64,000 bases of DNA from WHSV01 sp050694055 (GTDB taxonomy: Bacteria > Actinomycetota > CADDZG01 > WHSQ01), in the NCBI GenBank assembly GCA_050694055.1, contig JBOGWX010000112.1:1-64000 (forward strand), read 5' to 3'. The position numbers and the translations under genes are program-made. Numbering within the stretch: the first letter of the stretch is position 1; every line of letters begins with the position of its first letter. Positions 44,813-53,443 of this stretch are shown one piece after another. Under the pieces are notes generated by a model that did no database searches, was not told the DNA's origin, and saw only the letters and a program-made list of their open reading frames with translations.

Positions 44813-44835
44813 AGCGCGGTTCGCGCTTTTTTTTT
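44813..44835 (+). terminator. Rho-independent terminator after guaB3
   Basis: AGCGCG-GTT-CGCGCT stem followed by an unbroken run of nine T (44827-44835), right after the guaB3 stop. Strong intrinsic terminator. Confidence 0.92.
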
Positions 44836-45012
44836 GCCGCCCGCGTGAAGTGGCTAAGACCTGCAACCCCGCCGGAGTTCCTCGGGGCTGGGCGTGAGCC
44901 GGTGGCCCATCTATTCTTAGGCCGATCCCCTCTAGTACCGAAGTTCATTAAGGAAACCCCTCCCATAGCGGGGCTTCTTTCTGCGAGAAAAGCTGATTTC
45001 CTTGGAATAGCT

Positions 45013-45041
45013 TTGCTCAGGCGGCGGTTGTGCCCTATAGT
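45013..45041 (+). promoter_or_regulatory. Promoter upstream of the small membrane protein gene
   Basis: TTGCTC (45013-45018), 17-bp spacer, TATAGT (45036-45041). Good consensus match, about 40 bases before the small gene at 45087. Confidence 0.55.
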
Positions 45042-45086
45042 TCCTTCAATCAGAGAAGGGATCGGCCTAGAAAGTTGGTGGTGAGA

Positions 45087-45239
45087 ATGTTCCTCGGCTT
45101 GATATTCGTAGCCCTGGCGATCGTGATCTTCGACCTCCTGGCCTCCCGCTTCGGTACCGAGTCACGCGACGGGTCCGACTGGACGCCGCACGCCGACGAG
45201 ATCGAGCTGGCGGCCTCCCAGGGACGGGTGCACCTGTAA
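45087..45239 (+). CDS. Single-helix small membrane protein
   Basis: A 50-residue protein: MFLGLIFVALAIVIFDLLA is one membrane helix, followed by an acidic soluble tail (ESRDGSDWTPHADEIELAASQGRVHL). Upstream in-frame GTG codons at 45078 and 45081 could add up to three residues; GGTGG before the ATG is the only ribosome-like signal. A good promoter precedes it and the codon pattern is GC-rich at third positions, so I think it is real. Function unknown. Confidence 0.6.
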   Translation: MFLGLIFVALAIVIFDLLASRFGTESRDGSDWTPHADEIELAASQGRVHL

Positions 45240-45346
45240 ATGCTCCCCGTATCGCTGTTGATCCGTTACCCCCTGGCGCCGGTCAGTACGTTCCCCCCGG
45301 CTGAGCGGCGCCAATTCCCCCATCGCACCCGGAGAGGTCGGTAGCC

Positions 45347-45853
45347 GTGGCTGCCGGCCTCGACCGGATCGACCACCGCATCCTGACGCTGCTGCGACAG
45401 GATGGTCGGATGAGTCACGCCGCCATCGCCAAGCAGGTCGGACTCTCCGGACCTGCGGTGCACGAGCGGGTGCGCAAGCTGGAGCAGTGTGGAATCATCG
45501 CCGGCTACACCGCGGTTATCGATCCGGACAAGATCGGGCTCCCGCACGTCGCGTTCTGTCAAGTCACTCTGTCCGAGGGCAGTGAGTTCGCCATGGACGA
45601 GCCGATCGTCGCCCGCATCTGCGAGGAGCAAGGCGTCCTCGAATTCCATCGCATCGCCGGACAGGACTGCTATCTGGTGAAAATCCGCACCTCGACCAAC
45701 AAAGAGCTCGAGCAGCTTCTGCGTCGTATCCGCTCGATCCCGGGAGTCGCGCGCACGCGCACGACCATGGTGCTCTCGACCGAGCACGAACAGCCGAGCG
45801 TGGACCTTCCAGAACTGACCGAGTCACGCCAGGAGTTCACCGGACGCCCGTAG
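45347..45853 (+). CDS. Lrp/AsnC-family transcriptional regulator
   Basis: Protein of 168 residues. N-terminal winged HTH: LDRIDHRILTLLRQDGRMSHAAIAKQVGLSGPAVHERVRKLEQCGIIAGYTAVID. C-terminal RAM/AsnC ligand domain: GLPHVAFCQVTL to ELEQLLRRIRSIPGVARTRTTMVLST. A polar tail of about 20 residues follows. GTG 45347 has GGAGAGG nine bases upstream. Amino acid or related metabolite sensing is the family norm; the target is not evident, and the gene stands alone with convergent neighbours. Confidence 0.92.
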   Translation: MAAGLDRIDHRILTLLRQDGRMSHAAIAKQVGLSGPAVHERVRKLEQCGIIAGYTAVIDPDKIGLPHVAFCQVTLSEGSEFAMDEPIVARICEEQGVLEFHRIAGQDCYLVKIRTSTNKELEQLLRRIRSIPGVARTRTTMVLSTEHEQPSVDLPELTESRQEFTGRP

Positions 45854-45873
45854 GCTGTCCTGCTCGAGCCGCG

Positions 45874-46674
45874 TCAGTCGTCGCCCAGATCTGCCCGAGC
45901 AGCCCCCAGGAAGCGATAGGTGTACTCCTCGGCGAACTTCCTCGATCCCGCGAAGACGAGCGGGACGTTCGAGAACCGGACCTGCAGGCGAGCAAGAAGA
46001 TCGAGGACGAAGCCGGGCTGCACATGCTTCAGGTCGAGCAGGTCGGCGTAACCCGACTCGATAACCACCGCAGCTTTGGGCAGCTCCGCGAGATCCGCAA
46101 GCACGAACTGAATCGAACCGTCTACGAGCGAGGCGGACAGGTTCGCAAGGCTCTTTCGTTCGACGGCCGCAAGGATGACCCCATCGTCACCCAGCACGGC
46201 GTAGTCTCCGCAGCGCAGGAGGTCTTTCTCGATGACCGCCTGCTTTCCCGCGAAGCGATAGCCGTACTTCTCGCGTGAATCGACGGTTATGACGAGATCA
46301 CGCTGACCCGAGGCTCGGCGCTTCGGTACGCGTGCCCCCGGCTTGGTGTTGCGAGTGGTCTTGGGGGTTTGCCAGAAGATCGCCGGTCGTCCGCCCTTGA
46401 GATTGGTGAAGACGAACTGACTGCGATTGAGCCGGCTTCGCTCGAGGACCAAATCGATTGCGACGCCTCGCCGGCGACAGGAGCGGACCGGCAGTGTCTC
46501 TATGACCTCGGCCTCCTGCGGCCACTCTCCCGCTTCCGCACAAAAGACGCGGGAGGTCGTCGGCCATGGCTCGCGCGCCTTGAGCGTTAGTCCGTCGTCG
46601 ATCGGCAGCCGGAGCAGATAGCCGAGTCGGCTGTGGGGATCTGGATTCTTGGCTACGACGAAGACGCCGCTCAT
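45874..46674 (-). CDS. ERCC4-domain nuclease
   Basis: Protein of 266 residues. Its C-terminal half has the XPF/ERCC4 nuclease core: LVITVDSREKYGYRF (metal-binding VDxRE), LRCGDYAVLGDDGVILAAVERKSLANLSASLVDGSI (ERK motif), then VVIESGYADLLDL. The N-terminal ~120 residues (LLRLPIDDGLTLKAREPWPTTSRVFC, RSRLNRSQFVFTNLKGGRPAIFWQTP) are not known to me. No helicase or HhH domain is attached. Such stand-alone proteins occur in Actinobacteria; action on branched or flap DNA is inferred. Divergent from the methyltransferase gene. Confidence 0.85.
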   Translation of the reverse strand: MSGVFVVAKNPDPHSRLGYLLRLPIDDGLTLKAREPWPTTSRVFCAEAGEWPQEAEVIETLPVRSCRRRGVAIDLVLERSRLNRSQFVFTNLKGGRPAIFWQTPKTTRNTKPGARVPKRRASGQRDLVITVDSREKYGYRFAGKQAVIEKDLLRCGDYAVLGDDGVILAAVERKSLANLSASLVDGSIQFVLADLAELPKAAVVIESGYADLLDLKHVQPGFVLDLLARLQVRFSNVPLVFAGSRKFAEEYTYRFLGAARADLGDD

Positions 46675-46718
46675 CACAAGAAACTACCGTTGACTCGGCG
46701 CGCGTATGATGCGCCGTC

Positions 46719-47591
46719 ATGGAACCAAAGAAAGTCGGCGCACTCCTCGATCTCGCCGAACGCGTACTCAACGATTCGACTCAACTCTTCGACGACCATG
46801 ATCACCGGCGCGAGTCCGAGGAGCTCATGGCGGCCGTGCTGGAAGTCGATGAGGACGATCTCGACCCCGACGAGCAGGTGCCTCGCCGGCAGCGCGAACG
46901 GTTTCTCTCTCTGGTTGCCCGGCGGGCCGGGGGAGAGCCCTTTCCACTGCTGATCGGTTTCATCAACTTCTTCGGCTACGACCTGAAGGTCAAAGCCGGC
47001 ACCTTCATGCCGCGACCGTCCTCGGAGCTGGTCGTCGATCGCGCGCTCAGGAAGCTGAAGGGACAAAAGAACCCGGTCGTCGTGGACATCGCCACCGGGA
47101 CGGGTCCCATAGCCCTGGCGATCGCCGCGGAGCTCCCCAGCTCGGAGGTCTGGGGCACGGACATCGCCAAGGACATGATCAAGCTCGGGCGCAGCAACGC
47201 GCGCGCTCTCGAACTCGACAACGTCCGCTTCAAGGTGGGCGACATGTACGGAGCCCTGCCCCCGGCTCTCGAGGGCCGAGTCGATATCATCACCGGCCAC
47301 GTGCCGTACGTTCCGAAGGAGGAGCTCGAGGATCTCCCCACGGAAGTGCGTGAGTACGAGCCCGTCTACACGCTGTCGGACGAGACCGACGACGGGCTCT
47401 TCTTGATGCGCATGGCCATCGGAGGCGCGGCTCACTGGTTGAAGCCGGGCGGGTGGTTGCTGCTCGAGCTCAGCCACGATCTCGAGAAGAAGGTGCGCCG
47501 TATGAACATGAGGGCCGGCCTCGAGGACCACGGAGCGGCGACCGACGAGGACGACCTCAGCATCGTCGTGGAGGCGCGCAAGCCCAAGTAG
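46719..47591 (+). CDS. PrmC/HemK-like methyltransferase with altered catalytic motif
   Basis: Class I SAM methyltransferase of 290 residues laid out like PrmC: helical N-terminal domain, a middle segment FFGYDLKVKAGTFMPRPSSELVV (cf. the PrmC VxPxVLIPRPETE region), and SAM loop VVVDIATGTGPIALAIA. Where PrmC has NPPY for binding glutamine, this protein reads IITGHVPYVP, so Asn and the first Pro are missing. Methylation of release-factor glutamine is therefore uncertain; another substrate is likely. Confidence 0.85.
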   Translation: MEPKKVGALLDLAERVLNDSTQLFDDHDHRRESEELMAAVLEVDEDDLDPDEQVPRRQRERFLSLVARRAGGEPFPLLIGFINFFGYDLKVKAGTFMPRPSSELVVDRALRKLKGQKNPVVVDIATGTGPIALAIAAELPSSEVWGTDIAKDMIKLGRSNARALELDNVRFKVGDMYGALPPALEGRVDIITGHVPYVPKEELEDLPTEVREYEPVYTLSDETDDGLFLMRMAIGGAAHWLKPGGWLLLELSHDLEKKVRRMNMRAGLEDHGAATDEDDLSIVVEARKPK

Positions 47592-47681
47592 GACCTCGGA
47601 CCCCTATAGTGGATTGTTCTGGCAGCGTGCGACAATGCAGCGGGGGACTCTGCCGAGCGCCCAACTTGCAGGAGAGTCGCG

Positions 47682-48656
47682 ATGCAGAAGCAGAACACGG
47701 CGGAGGTGCGCCCCGTCCACGACGAGAGTGACCTTGGTTCGCTCGTGATCGCCCAGGCGCTGACCAAGCGGTTCGGAGACTTCGTCGCCGTAGACGGTGT
47801 CGATTTCTCGATCGCGCGGGGTGAGGCCTTCGGGTTCTTGGGACCGAACGGTGCGGGCAAGACCTCGACCATGCGCATGATTGCCGCGGTTTCACCCGTC
47901 ACCGAGGGTCATCTGAGCGTGCTCGGGAAAGACCCGGCGACCGAGGGTCCGAACATTCGAGCCCGCCTGGGCGTGGTGCCTCAGGAAGACACTCTCGATA
48001 CCGAGCTCACGGTCTACGAGAACCTCCACATCTACGGGCGGTACTTCGGGATCGGTGGTGCGGTGCTAAGGGAACGCATCGCCGAGCTCCTCGATTTCGT
48101 GCAATTGACCGAACGCCGAGACAGCAGGGTCGAACCGTTGTCGGGAGGGATGAAGCGGCGGCTCACGATCGCTCGGGCGCTCATCAACGAGCCGGACGTC
48201 CTCATACTCGATGAACCGACCACAGGACTAGACCCTCAGGCCCGTCACGTGCTGTGGGACAGGCTCTACCGTCTCAAGCAGCGCGGCGTCACCCTCATCA
48301 TCACGACGCACTATATGGATGAGGCCGAGCAGCTCTGCGACCGCCTGGTCGTCATGGACCAAGCGCGTATCGTCGCGGAGGGTTCCCCGGGGGCGCTCAT
48401 CAACCAGTACTCCACGCGCGAGGTTGTCGAGCTTCGTTTCGCGGTGGGACAACAGGAGCATGTCGGCGACCGCCTCGACGACCTTGCCCAAAGGATCGAG
48501 GAGCTTCCCGACCGCATCCTCCTCTACACCAACAACGGAGACGACGCGGTGGGGACGATCCACGACCGTGGCCTCACACCGGAGAGCATCGTCGTGCGGC
48601 GCAGCACGCTCGAGGACGTCTTTTTGCGCCTCACCGGACGAAGGCTGATCGACTGA
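47682..48656 (+). CDS. ABC exporter ATPase, NodI/DrrA type
   Basis: ATP-binding protein of 324 residues: Walker A FLGPNGAGKTSTMRM, Q-loop VVPQEDTLD, signature LSGGMKRRLTIARAL, Walker B VLILDEPTTGLDPQ, and His in TTHYMDEAEQLCDRL. The tail after residue 240 is the regulatory domain found in NodI and DrrA. GCAGGAG precedes the ATG. It overlaps the first permease by one base; the two permeases that follow complete a NodIJ-like exporter of lipid, polysaccharide or drug. Confidence 0.95.
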   Translation: MQKQNTAEVRPVHDESDLGSLVIAQALTKRFGDFVAVDGVDFSIARGEAFGFLGPNGAGKTSTMRMIAAVSPVTEGHLSVLGKDPATEGPNIRARLGVVPQEDTLDTELTVYENLHIYGRYFGIGGAVLRERIAELLDFVQLTERRDSRVEPLSGGMKRRLTIARALINEPDVLILDEPTTGLDPQARHVLWDRLYRLKQRGVTLIITTHYMDEAEQLCDRLVVMDQARIVAEGSPGALINQYSTREVVELRFAVGQQEHVGDRLDDLAQRIEELPDRILLYTNNGDDAVGTIHDRGLTPESIVVRRSTLEDVFLRLTGRRLID

Positions 48657-49429
48657 TGTTGATCCCACTCCGGGTGGTCGAGGCGAACGCCCGCGTCTAC
48701 AGGCGCACGTGGATGGGGAGCGCCATGACGACGTTTCTCAGCCCGGTGCTGTTTCTTGCGGCCATGGGCCTGGGCCTGGGTTCGATCATCGATCGCAATC
48801 CGGCGGCGGAGGGGCTGGGAGATGCCGGCTACCTCGCTTTCATCGCCTCTGGCCTCCTCGCCGCTACTGCGATGCAAACCGGTGCGACCGAAGGGTCGTG
48901 GCCGGTCATGGCCGGCATCAAGTGGATCAAGACCTACCACGCCGCGCTCGCCACGCCCGTGGGCGTGGGCGACCTGGTCGCGGGCAACCTGTTGTGGATG
49001 GGCGTGCGGGTGACGCTGTCGGCGGGAGCCTTCGCCATCGTGTCTGCGGTGCTCGGTGCGCTGTCTCCCGTCGAGGTGCTCGCCAGCCTCCCGGCCGCGA
49101 TCCTGACCGGTATGGCCTTTGCGGCTCCCGTCACCGCCTATACGGCCATCGCCAAGGACGAGACGCGCCTGTCCTCGTTGTTCCGTTTCGCGATCGTGCC
49201 GATGTTCCTGTTCTCCGGAACCTTCTTTCCGATCGAACAGCTGCCCGGATGGCTGCAACCGGTTGCCCTCGTCACGCCGCTGTGGCACGGGGTCGAGCTG
49301 TGCCGTTCGAGCGCGATCGGTTTCGAGACGGCGCTGAACCCGCTCGTTCATCTCGGGTATCTCGGGCTCTGGACGGCCGGCGGCTGGTGGTTCGCACGGC
49401 GGAACCTGCACAAGAGGTTGCAGCCGTGA
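48656..49429 (+). CDS. ABC exporter permease (NodJ-like), first
   Basis: Protein of 257 residues with six membrane helices of the ABC-2 type: PVLFLAAMGLGLGSII, GYLAFIASGLLAATAMQTGA, LSAGAFAIVSAVLGAL, FRFAIVPMFLFSGTFFPIEQLPGWLQPVALVTPLWHGVELCR (the conserved ABC-2 loop and helix). TGATG junction with the ATPase. It forms a permease pair with the next gene; both resemble NodJ, and each may supply half of the transport channel. Confidence 0.92.
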   Translation: MLIPLRVVEANARVYRRTWMGSAMTTFLSPVLFLAAMGLGLGSIIDRNPAAEGLGDAGYLAFIASGLLAATAMQTGATEGSWPVMAGIKWIKTYHAALATPVGVGDLVAGNLLWMGVRVTLSAGAFAIVSAVLGALSPVEVLASLPAAILTGMAFAAPVTAYTAIAKDETRLSSLFRFAIVPMFLFSGTFFPIEQLPGWLQPVALVTPLWHGVELCRSSAIGFETALNPLVHLGYLGLWTAGGWWFARRNLHKRLQP

Positions 49430-50238
49430 GTGCGCGCACCTTCCCTCTGCGCATCACGCCCCCGGCACTGCTGGGCCGCTCGGGCGTTCGGTATGTGCTC
49501 GAGCGCAACATTCTCGTCTACCGGCACATATGGATCATCATCTTCTCCGGGTTCATCGAGACGCTGGTCTACCTGTTCGCGGTGCGCATCGGTCTCGGGG
49601 GCCTCGTGGGCGACATTAGCCTCGCCTCGGGCGAGACCGTCGACTATGCGACCTTCGTCGCACCGGCGCTGCTTGCCTCCGCCGCGATGAACGGCGCGGT
49701 CTTCGAGTCGACGATGAACATCTTCCACAAGCTCAGGTTCGCCAAGACCTACGACGCGATGCTGTCCACGCCCTTGCGACCGTTTGACATCGCGGTGGGC
49801 GAGATCGGGTGGTCTCAGATTCGGGGATCGATCTATGCGGTGGGCTACATCGTGGTCCTGCTGGCCATGGGACTCATCGCATCGCCGTGGGCCGTCCTGG
49901 CGCTGCCCGCCGCGCTGATTGTGGGTTTCTCTTTTGGAGCGGTCGGCATGATGGCGACCACCTACATGCGCAGCTGGCAGGACTTCGACCTCGTCAACCT
50001 CGCGGTGCTCGTGCTGTTTCTGTTCTCGGCGACGTTCTACCCGTTGAGCGTCTATCCCGGGTGGCTCCAGGCGGTCGCCCACCTCTCGCCGCTGTATCAC
50101 GGCGTGGCGTTGATCCGGGGAGTGATGCTGGGGGACATCGGCGTCTATCTGCTCGGTCACGCCGCCTTTCTGGCGGCCATGGGAGCGGCGGGTCTCGCGG
50201 TGACCAACCGGCGCCTGATCGCGCTGCTGACGCCTTAG
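49426..50238 (+). CDS. ABC exporter permease (NodJ-like), second
   Basis: Protein of 270 residues with six helices: ILVYRHIWIIIFSGFIETLVYLFAVRIGLGGLVG, PALLASAAMNGAVFESTMNIFHKL, YDAMLSTPLRPFDIAVGE, VLVLFLFSATFYPLSVYPGWLQAVAHLSPLYHGVALIRGV. The GTG start overlaps the previous stop as GTGA. Sequence differs enough from its neighbour that they look like old duplicates forming a heterodimer. The frame is open far upstream but that part is out of phase with the real first permease. Confidence 0.92.
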   Translation: MSARTFPLRITPPALLGRSGVRYVLERNILVYRHIWIIIFSGFIETLVYLFAVRIGLGGLVGDISLASGETVDYATFVAPALLASAAMNGAVFESTMNIFHKLRFAKTYDAMLSTPLRPFDIAVGEIGWSQIRGSIYAVGYIVVLLAMGLIASPWAVLALPAALIVGFSFGAVGMMATTYMRSWQDFDLVNLAVLVLFLFSATFYPLSVYPGWLQAVAHLSPLYHGVALIRGVMLGDIGVYLLGHAAFLAAMGAAGLAVTNRRLIALLTP

Positions 50239-50286
50239 CCGGTCCGAAATAGCCGGTTCTGATGGGGGCGCGCGGTACGGTGGGTC

Positions 50287-51831
50287 ATGGACAAGGTCCT
50301 GGTCGTCGACTTCGGCGCTCAATACGCCCAGCTCATCGCCCGGCGGGTGCGGGAGTGCCACGTGTACTCCGAGATAGTCCCCCACGACACGCCCGTGGCC
50401 GCCATCGCGGCGCTGCGGCCGAGCGGCATCATCCTGTCGGGGGGGCCGAAGTCCGTCTATGAACCCGGGGCACCGAGCGTCGACCCGAAACTGTTCGGTC
50501 TCGGCGTTCCGGTACTCGGTATCTGCTATGGGCAACAGGCCATGGCGCAGGCCCTGGGAGGAGAGGTCGGCCACACCGGTATCGCCGAGTTCGGCAAGAC
50601 CGATCTCGAGGTAGCCGAGCCGAATGCCGTACTGTTCGATCAGCTCCCCACCGAGCAAACCGTGTGGATGAGCCACAACGACGCGGTCGTGCGGCCACCG
50701 GATGGCTTCATCGCCACGGCATCGACGACCGCCTGCCCCGTGGCCGCGTTCGAGGATCGCGAGCGAGGCCTCTACGGGGTGCAGTTCCACGTCGAGGTCA
50801 GCCACACGCCCAAGGGTCAGGATCTGCTGAAGAATTTCCTCTACCAGGCGTGCGACCTTCTCCCGAGTTGGACGATGACCTCGATCATCGAGTCGGCGAC
50901 CGAGCAGGTTCGGGCAACTGTCGGCGACGAGAAGGTCGTCTGTGCCCTGTCGGGTGGCGTCGATTCGTCGGTGGCGGCCGCGCTCATCCACAGAGCGATC
51001 GGCGATCGGCTCACGTGTGTCTTCGTGGACCACGGGCTGCTGCGCGCCGGAGAGGGCGAGCAGGTCGAGGAGACCTTTCGTCGCCACCTCCACATGAACC
51101 TCATTCACGTCAAGGCGTCCGACCGCTTCCTCGAGAATCTCTCGGGAGTCACCGACCCCGAGCGCAAGCGCAAGATCATCGGCGAGACCTTCATTCGCGT
51201 CTTCGAGGAGGTCGCCCAGGACGAGGTCGGGGACCGGTCCACTCCTACCCGCTTCCTGGTACAGGGCACGCTCTATCCCGACGTGATCGAGTCCGGCACC
51301 AAGGACGCGGCCAGAATCAAGAGTCACCACAACGTCGGGGGCCTTCCCGAGGACATGCGCTTCGAGCTCGTCGAGCCTCTGCGCAACCTCTTCAAGGACG
51401 AGGTGCGGCGCGTCGGCGAGGAGCTCGGACTGCCCGAAGAGATCGTGTGGCGTCAGCCCTTCCCCGGTCCGGGACTCGCGGTTCGAATCATCGGCGAGGT
51501 CACGCGTGAGCGTCTCGAGATGCTGCGTGCTGCCGATGCGATCGTCCTCGACGAGATGAAGCGGGCCGACCTGCTGAGAGAGATCTGGCAGAGCTTCGCC
51601 GTGCTACCCGCGGTTCGCTCCGTCGGCGTGATGGGGGACGAGCGCACCTACGGGCATCCGATCGTGCTGCGCGCGGTCACGAGCGAGGATGCGATGACGG
51701 CCGACTGGGCCCGACTTCCCTACGACCTGCTCGAGCGGATCAGCAACCGGATCGTGAACGAGGTGCCCGGTGTGAACCGGGTCGTGTACGACATCACGAG
51801 CAAGCCTCCCGGCACCATCGAGTGGGAGTAA
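50287..51831 (+). CDS. guaA: GMP synthase (glutamine-hydrolysing)
   Basis: Converts XMP to GMP. The 514-residue protein has an N-terminal class I glutaminase (VVDFGAQYAQLIARRVREC, Cys80 in VLGICYGQQ, FHVEVSHT), the ATP-pyrophosphatase loop CALSGGVDSSVAAAL and the dimerisation domain ending KPPGTIEWE. All parts are full length. The start ATG follows the ABC permease by 48 bases. Pairs functionally with guaB3 upstream. Confidence 0.98.
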   Translation: MDKVLVVDFGAQYAQLIARRVRECHVYSEIVPHDTPVAAIAALRPSGIILSGGPKSVYEPGAPSVDPKLFGLGVPVLGICYGQQAMAQALGGEVGHTGIAEFGKTDLEVAEPNAVLFDQLPTEQTVWMSHNDAVVRPPDGFIATASTTACPVAAFEDRERGLYGVQFHVEVSHTPKGQDLLKNFLYQACDLLPSWTMTSIIESATEQVRATVGDEKVVCALSGGVDSSVAAALIHRAIGDRLTCVFVDHGLLRAGEGEQVEETFRRHLHMNLIHVKASDRFLENLSGVTDPERKRKIIGETFIRVFEEVAQDEVGDRSTPTRFLVQGTLYPDVIESGTKDAARIKSHHNVGGLPEDMRFELVEPLRNLFKDEVRRVGEELGLPEEIVWRQPFPGPGLAVRIIGEVTRERLEMLRAADAIVLDEMKRADLLREIWQSFAVLPAVRSVGVMGDERTYGHPIVLRAVTSEDAMTADWARLPYDLLERISNRIVNEVPGVNRVVYDITSKPPGTIEWE

Positions 51832-51841
51832 GCGCGTTGCG

Positions 51842-53272
51842 TTAGGGGCAGCCGTCGCCTTTGCAAACGCGCAGTTCTCGCAAGCGCCGGCTGAGCTTGC
51901 GGAGGGTGTCGTCGTTGGGCCGGCGCGTGTTGGCGGCTCCTGCCAGCAGGTTCTTCAGCTGCCAGGGATCGTCCACCAGGTCGAAGTACTCGCGGTAGAT
52001 CACCTTGTTCATGTTCCGCGCGTAGTATTCGACGTACTGGTAGTCCTTGCTCCAGAGCGAGCCGTATCCGGGAACCGTCTTCGAGGGCCAGTGCTCGAGC
52101 AGCATCTCTGTGCGCTCCCATTTGCGGTCGAGTAGCGACCGGCCGTCCATCTCGACCTCGGCGGCGGGGCGCGCCCCGGCGGCGTCCACCGCGGTGGGAG
52201 CGATGTCGACCATTGCGACCAGACGGTGGTCGACGCCGGGCTCGATCTTCGCCGGCCACCTCACGCCGAAGGGCACGTTCACGGATTGCCGGTAGGGCCA
52301 GCGCTTGTTCCCGACGCCGTGCTCGCCCCACATGATTCCGTTGTCCGAGACGAAGAACGCGAGCGTGTTGTCGGCTTGGTCAAGCTCCTCGAGCTTGGTC
52401 ATGATCGCGTCGACCATCACGTCGACCGACATCAAGGTCCTGTGTTGCTGTTCCCGCACATCTTGACCGCACCGGAAGTCGCAATTGCCCTTGTAGGGAT
52501 CCCGAACGTGTGCGGGCTTGTCGCTGAGGTCCTCTTCGAAGACGGCCTCGTTTCCCTCCCAGTCCGGCACCGGCGCGTTTTCGAACTCGGTCTCGGCGAT
52601 GTAGGGAGTGTGGGCTGCGGGGGTCGAGACGTACATCAGCCAGGGACGTGAATCGCCGTCGGCCTCACCCCCCTCGAGGAAATCGATCGCTCGGTCGCCC
52701 AGGAAGTGGGTGGAGTATTCATCGACCTCCGTGACCTCACCGGCGACGTTGTATTCCCCGCCGGCGTAGGTGCGCGTGTTCGCCTGGTGGAAGAAGGCCC
52801 AGTCGTCGAAGTGCGGTGGATCGTCTTCGTGCTCCCACCGGTTGAGGTACTTGCCGAAGAAGCCCGTGCGGTATCCGTTTGCCTGCAACACCGCCTGCAG
52901 GGTCGTCGTCTGCTGGAGCTCGTAGGGCGTGAAGTTCTTCACCCCGTGGTTGTGCACGAACTGACCCGAAAAGATGGACGCGCGCGAGGGGCAGCAGATC
53001 GGGGTCGTGGCGAACCCGTTCGGATACCACCTGCCCTCGTCCCTGAAGTACCTCGACGTCTGCGGCATGGCCTCCATCGACTCGGGACGCTGATCGTCGG
53101 TCACGAAGACCAGGACGTTGGGGGCTCCCTCGGGTGCGGTCGGCGGGCCGGTATCGGTCGTGTCCCGGCCCCCGAAAGGCGGAAGGAGCAAGGCCGTGAG
53201 GACCACCGTGACGGCTATCAAAAGGGCGAACAGCAGCACGGAGCGGGATCTCCGCAGGGGTGGGAATTGCAC
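51842..53272 (-). CDS. Secreted or membrane-anchored sulfatase
   Basis: Arylsulfatase-family hydrolase of 476 residues. An N-terminal hydrophobic helix (SVLLFALLIAVTVVLTALLLPP) is a signal anchor. Metal and formylglycine site: VFVTDDQRPESM and TTPICCPSRASIFSGQ, where Cys93 of C-x-P-S-R would become formylglycine. Further: HNHGVKNF, GYRTGFFGKYLNRW, FFVSDNGIMWGEHG. A six-Cys pattern is also present. GTG 53272 is the start. No formylglycine-generating enzyme gene is in the window. Substrate may be a sulfated glycan or other ester. Confidence 0.9.
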   Translation of the reverse strand: MQFPPLRRSRSVLLFALLIAVTVVLTALLLPPFGGRDTTDTGPPTAPEGAPNVLVFVTDDQRPESMEAMPQTSRYFRDEGRWYPNGFATTPICCPSRASIFSGQFVHNHGVKNFTPYELQQTTTLQAVLQANGYRTGFFGKYLNRWEHEDDPPHFDDWAFFHQANTRTYAGGEYNVAGEVTEVDEYSTHFLGDRAIDFLEGGEADGDSRPWLMYVSTPAAHTPYIAETEFENAPVPDWEGNEAVFEEDLSDKPAHVRDPYKGNCDFRCGQDVREQQHRTLMSVDVMVDAIMTKLEELDQADNTLAFFVSDNGIMWGEHGVGNKRWPYRQSVNVPFGVRWPAKIEPGVDHRLVAMVDIAPTAVDAAGARPAAEVEMDGRSLLDRKWERTEMLLEHWPSKTVPGYGSLWSKDYQYVEYYARNMNKVIYREYFDLVDDPWQLKNLLAGAANTRRPNDDTLRKLSRRLRELRVCKGDGCP

Positions 53273-53443
53273 ACGGGGAGGCTAGAGGGGTCGCTCCGCT
53301 AAGGCAAATCAGACGGTTCGCAGAAAATGGGTTTGCTTGTGCTGCTCGTAGGGCAGATTTGGTGCAGGAGTCGTGGTTGACCCGTCGAACTCTCAGATCA
53401 ACGCCCGAACTCCAGCTTTTGGACTTCGAATCAAGGGGGATTC

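Noticed and set aside
44836..45010. tRNA or other RNA gene after guaB3
   Set aside because: A short CCCC/GGGG hairpin (44957-44973) is present, but no cloverleaf, T-loop GTTCRA or acceptor pairing was found.
49348..51330. A 660-codon open frame on the minus strand opposite the second ABC permease and guaA
   Set aside because: It is the antisense shadow of guaA and the permease, has arginine/aspartate-rich non-protein-like composition and no ribosome site. Similar long shadows opposite groEL (23936-25624), glmM (3725-5062) and the multicopper oxidase (13567-15252) were also dropped.
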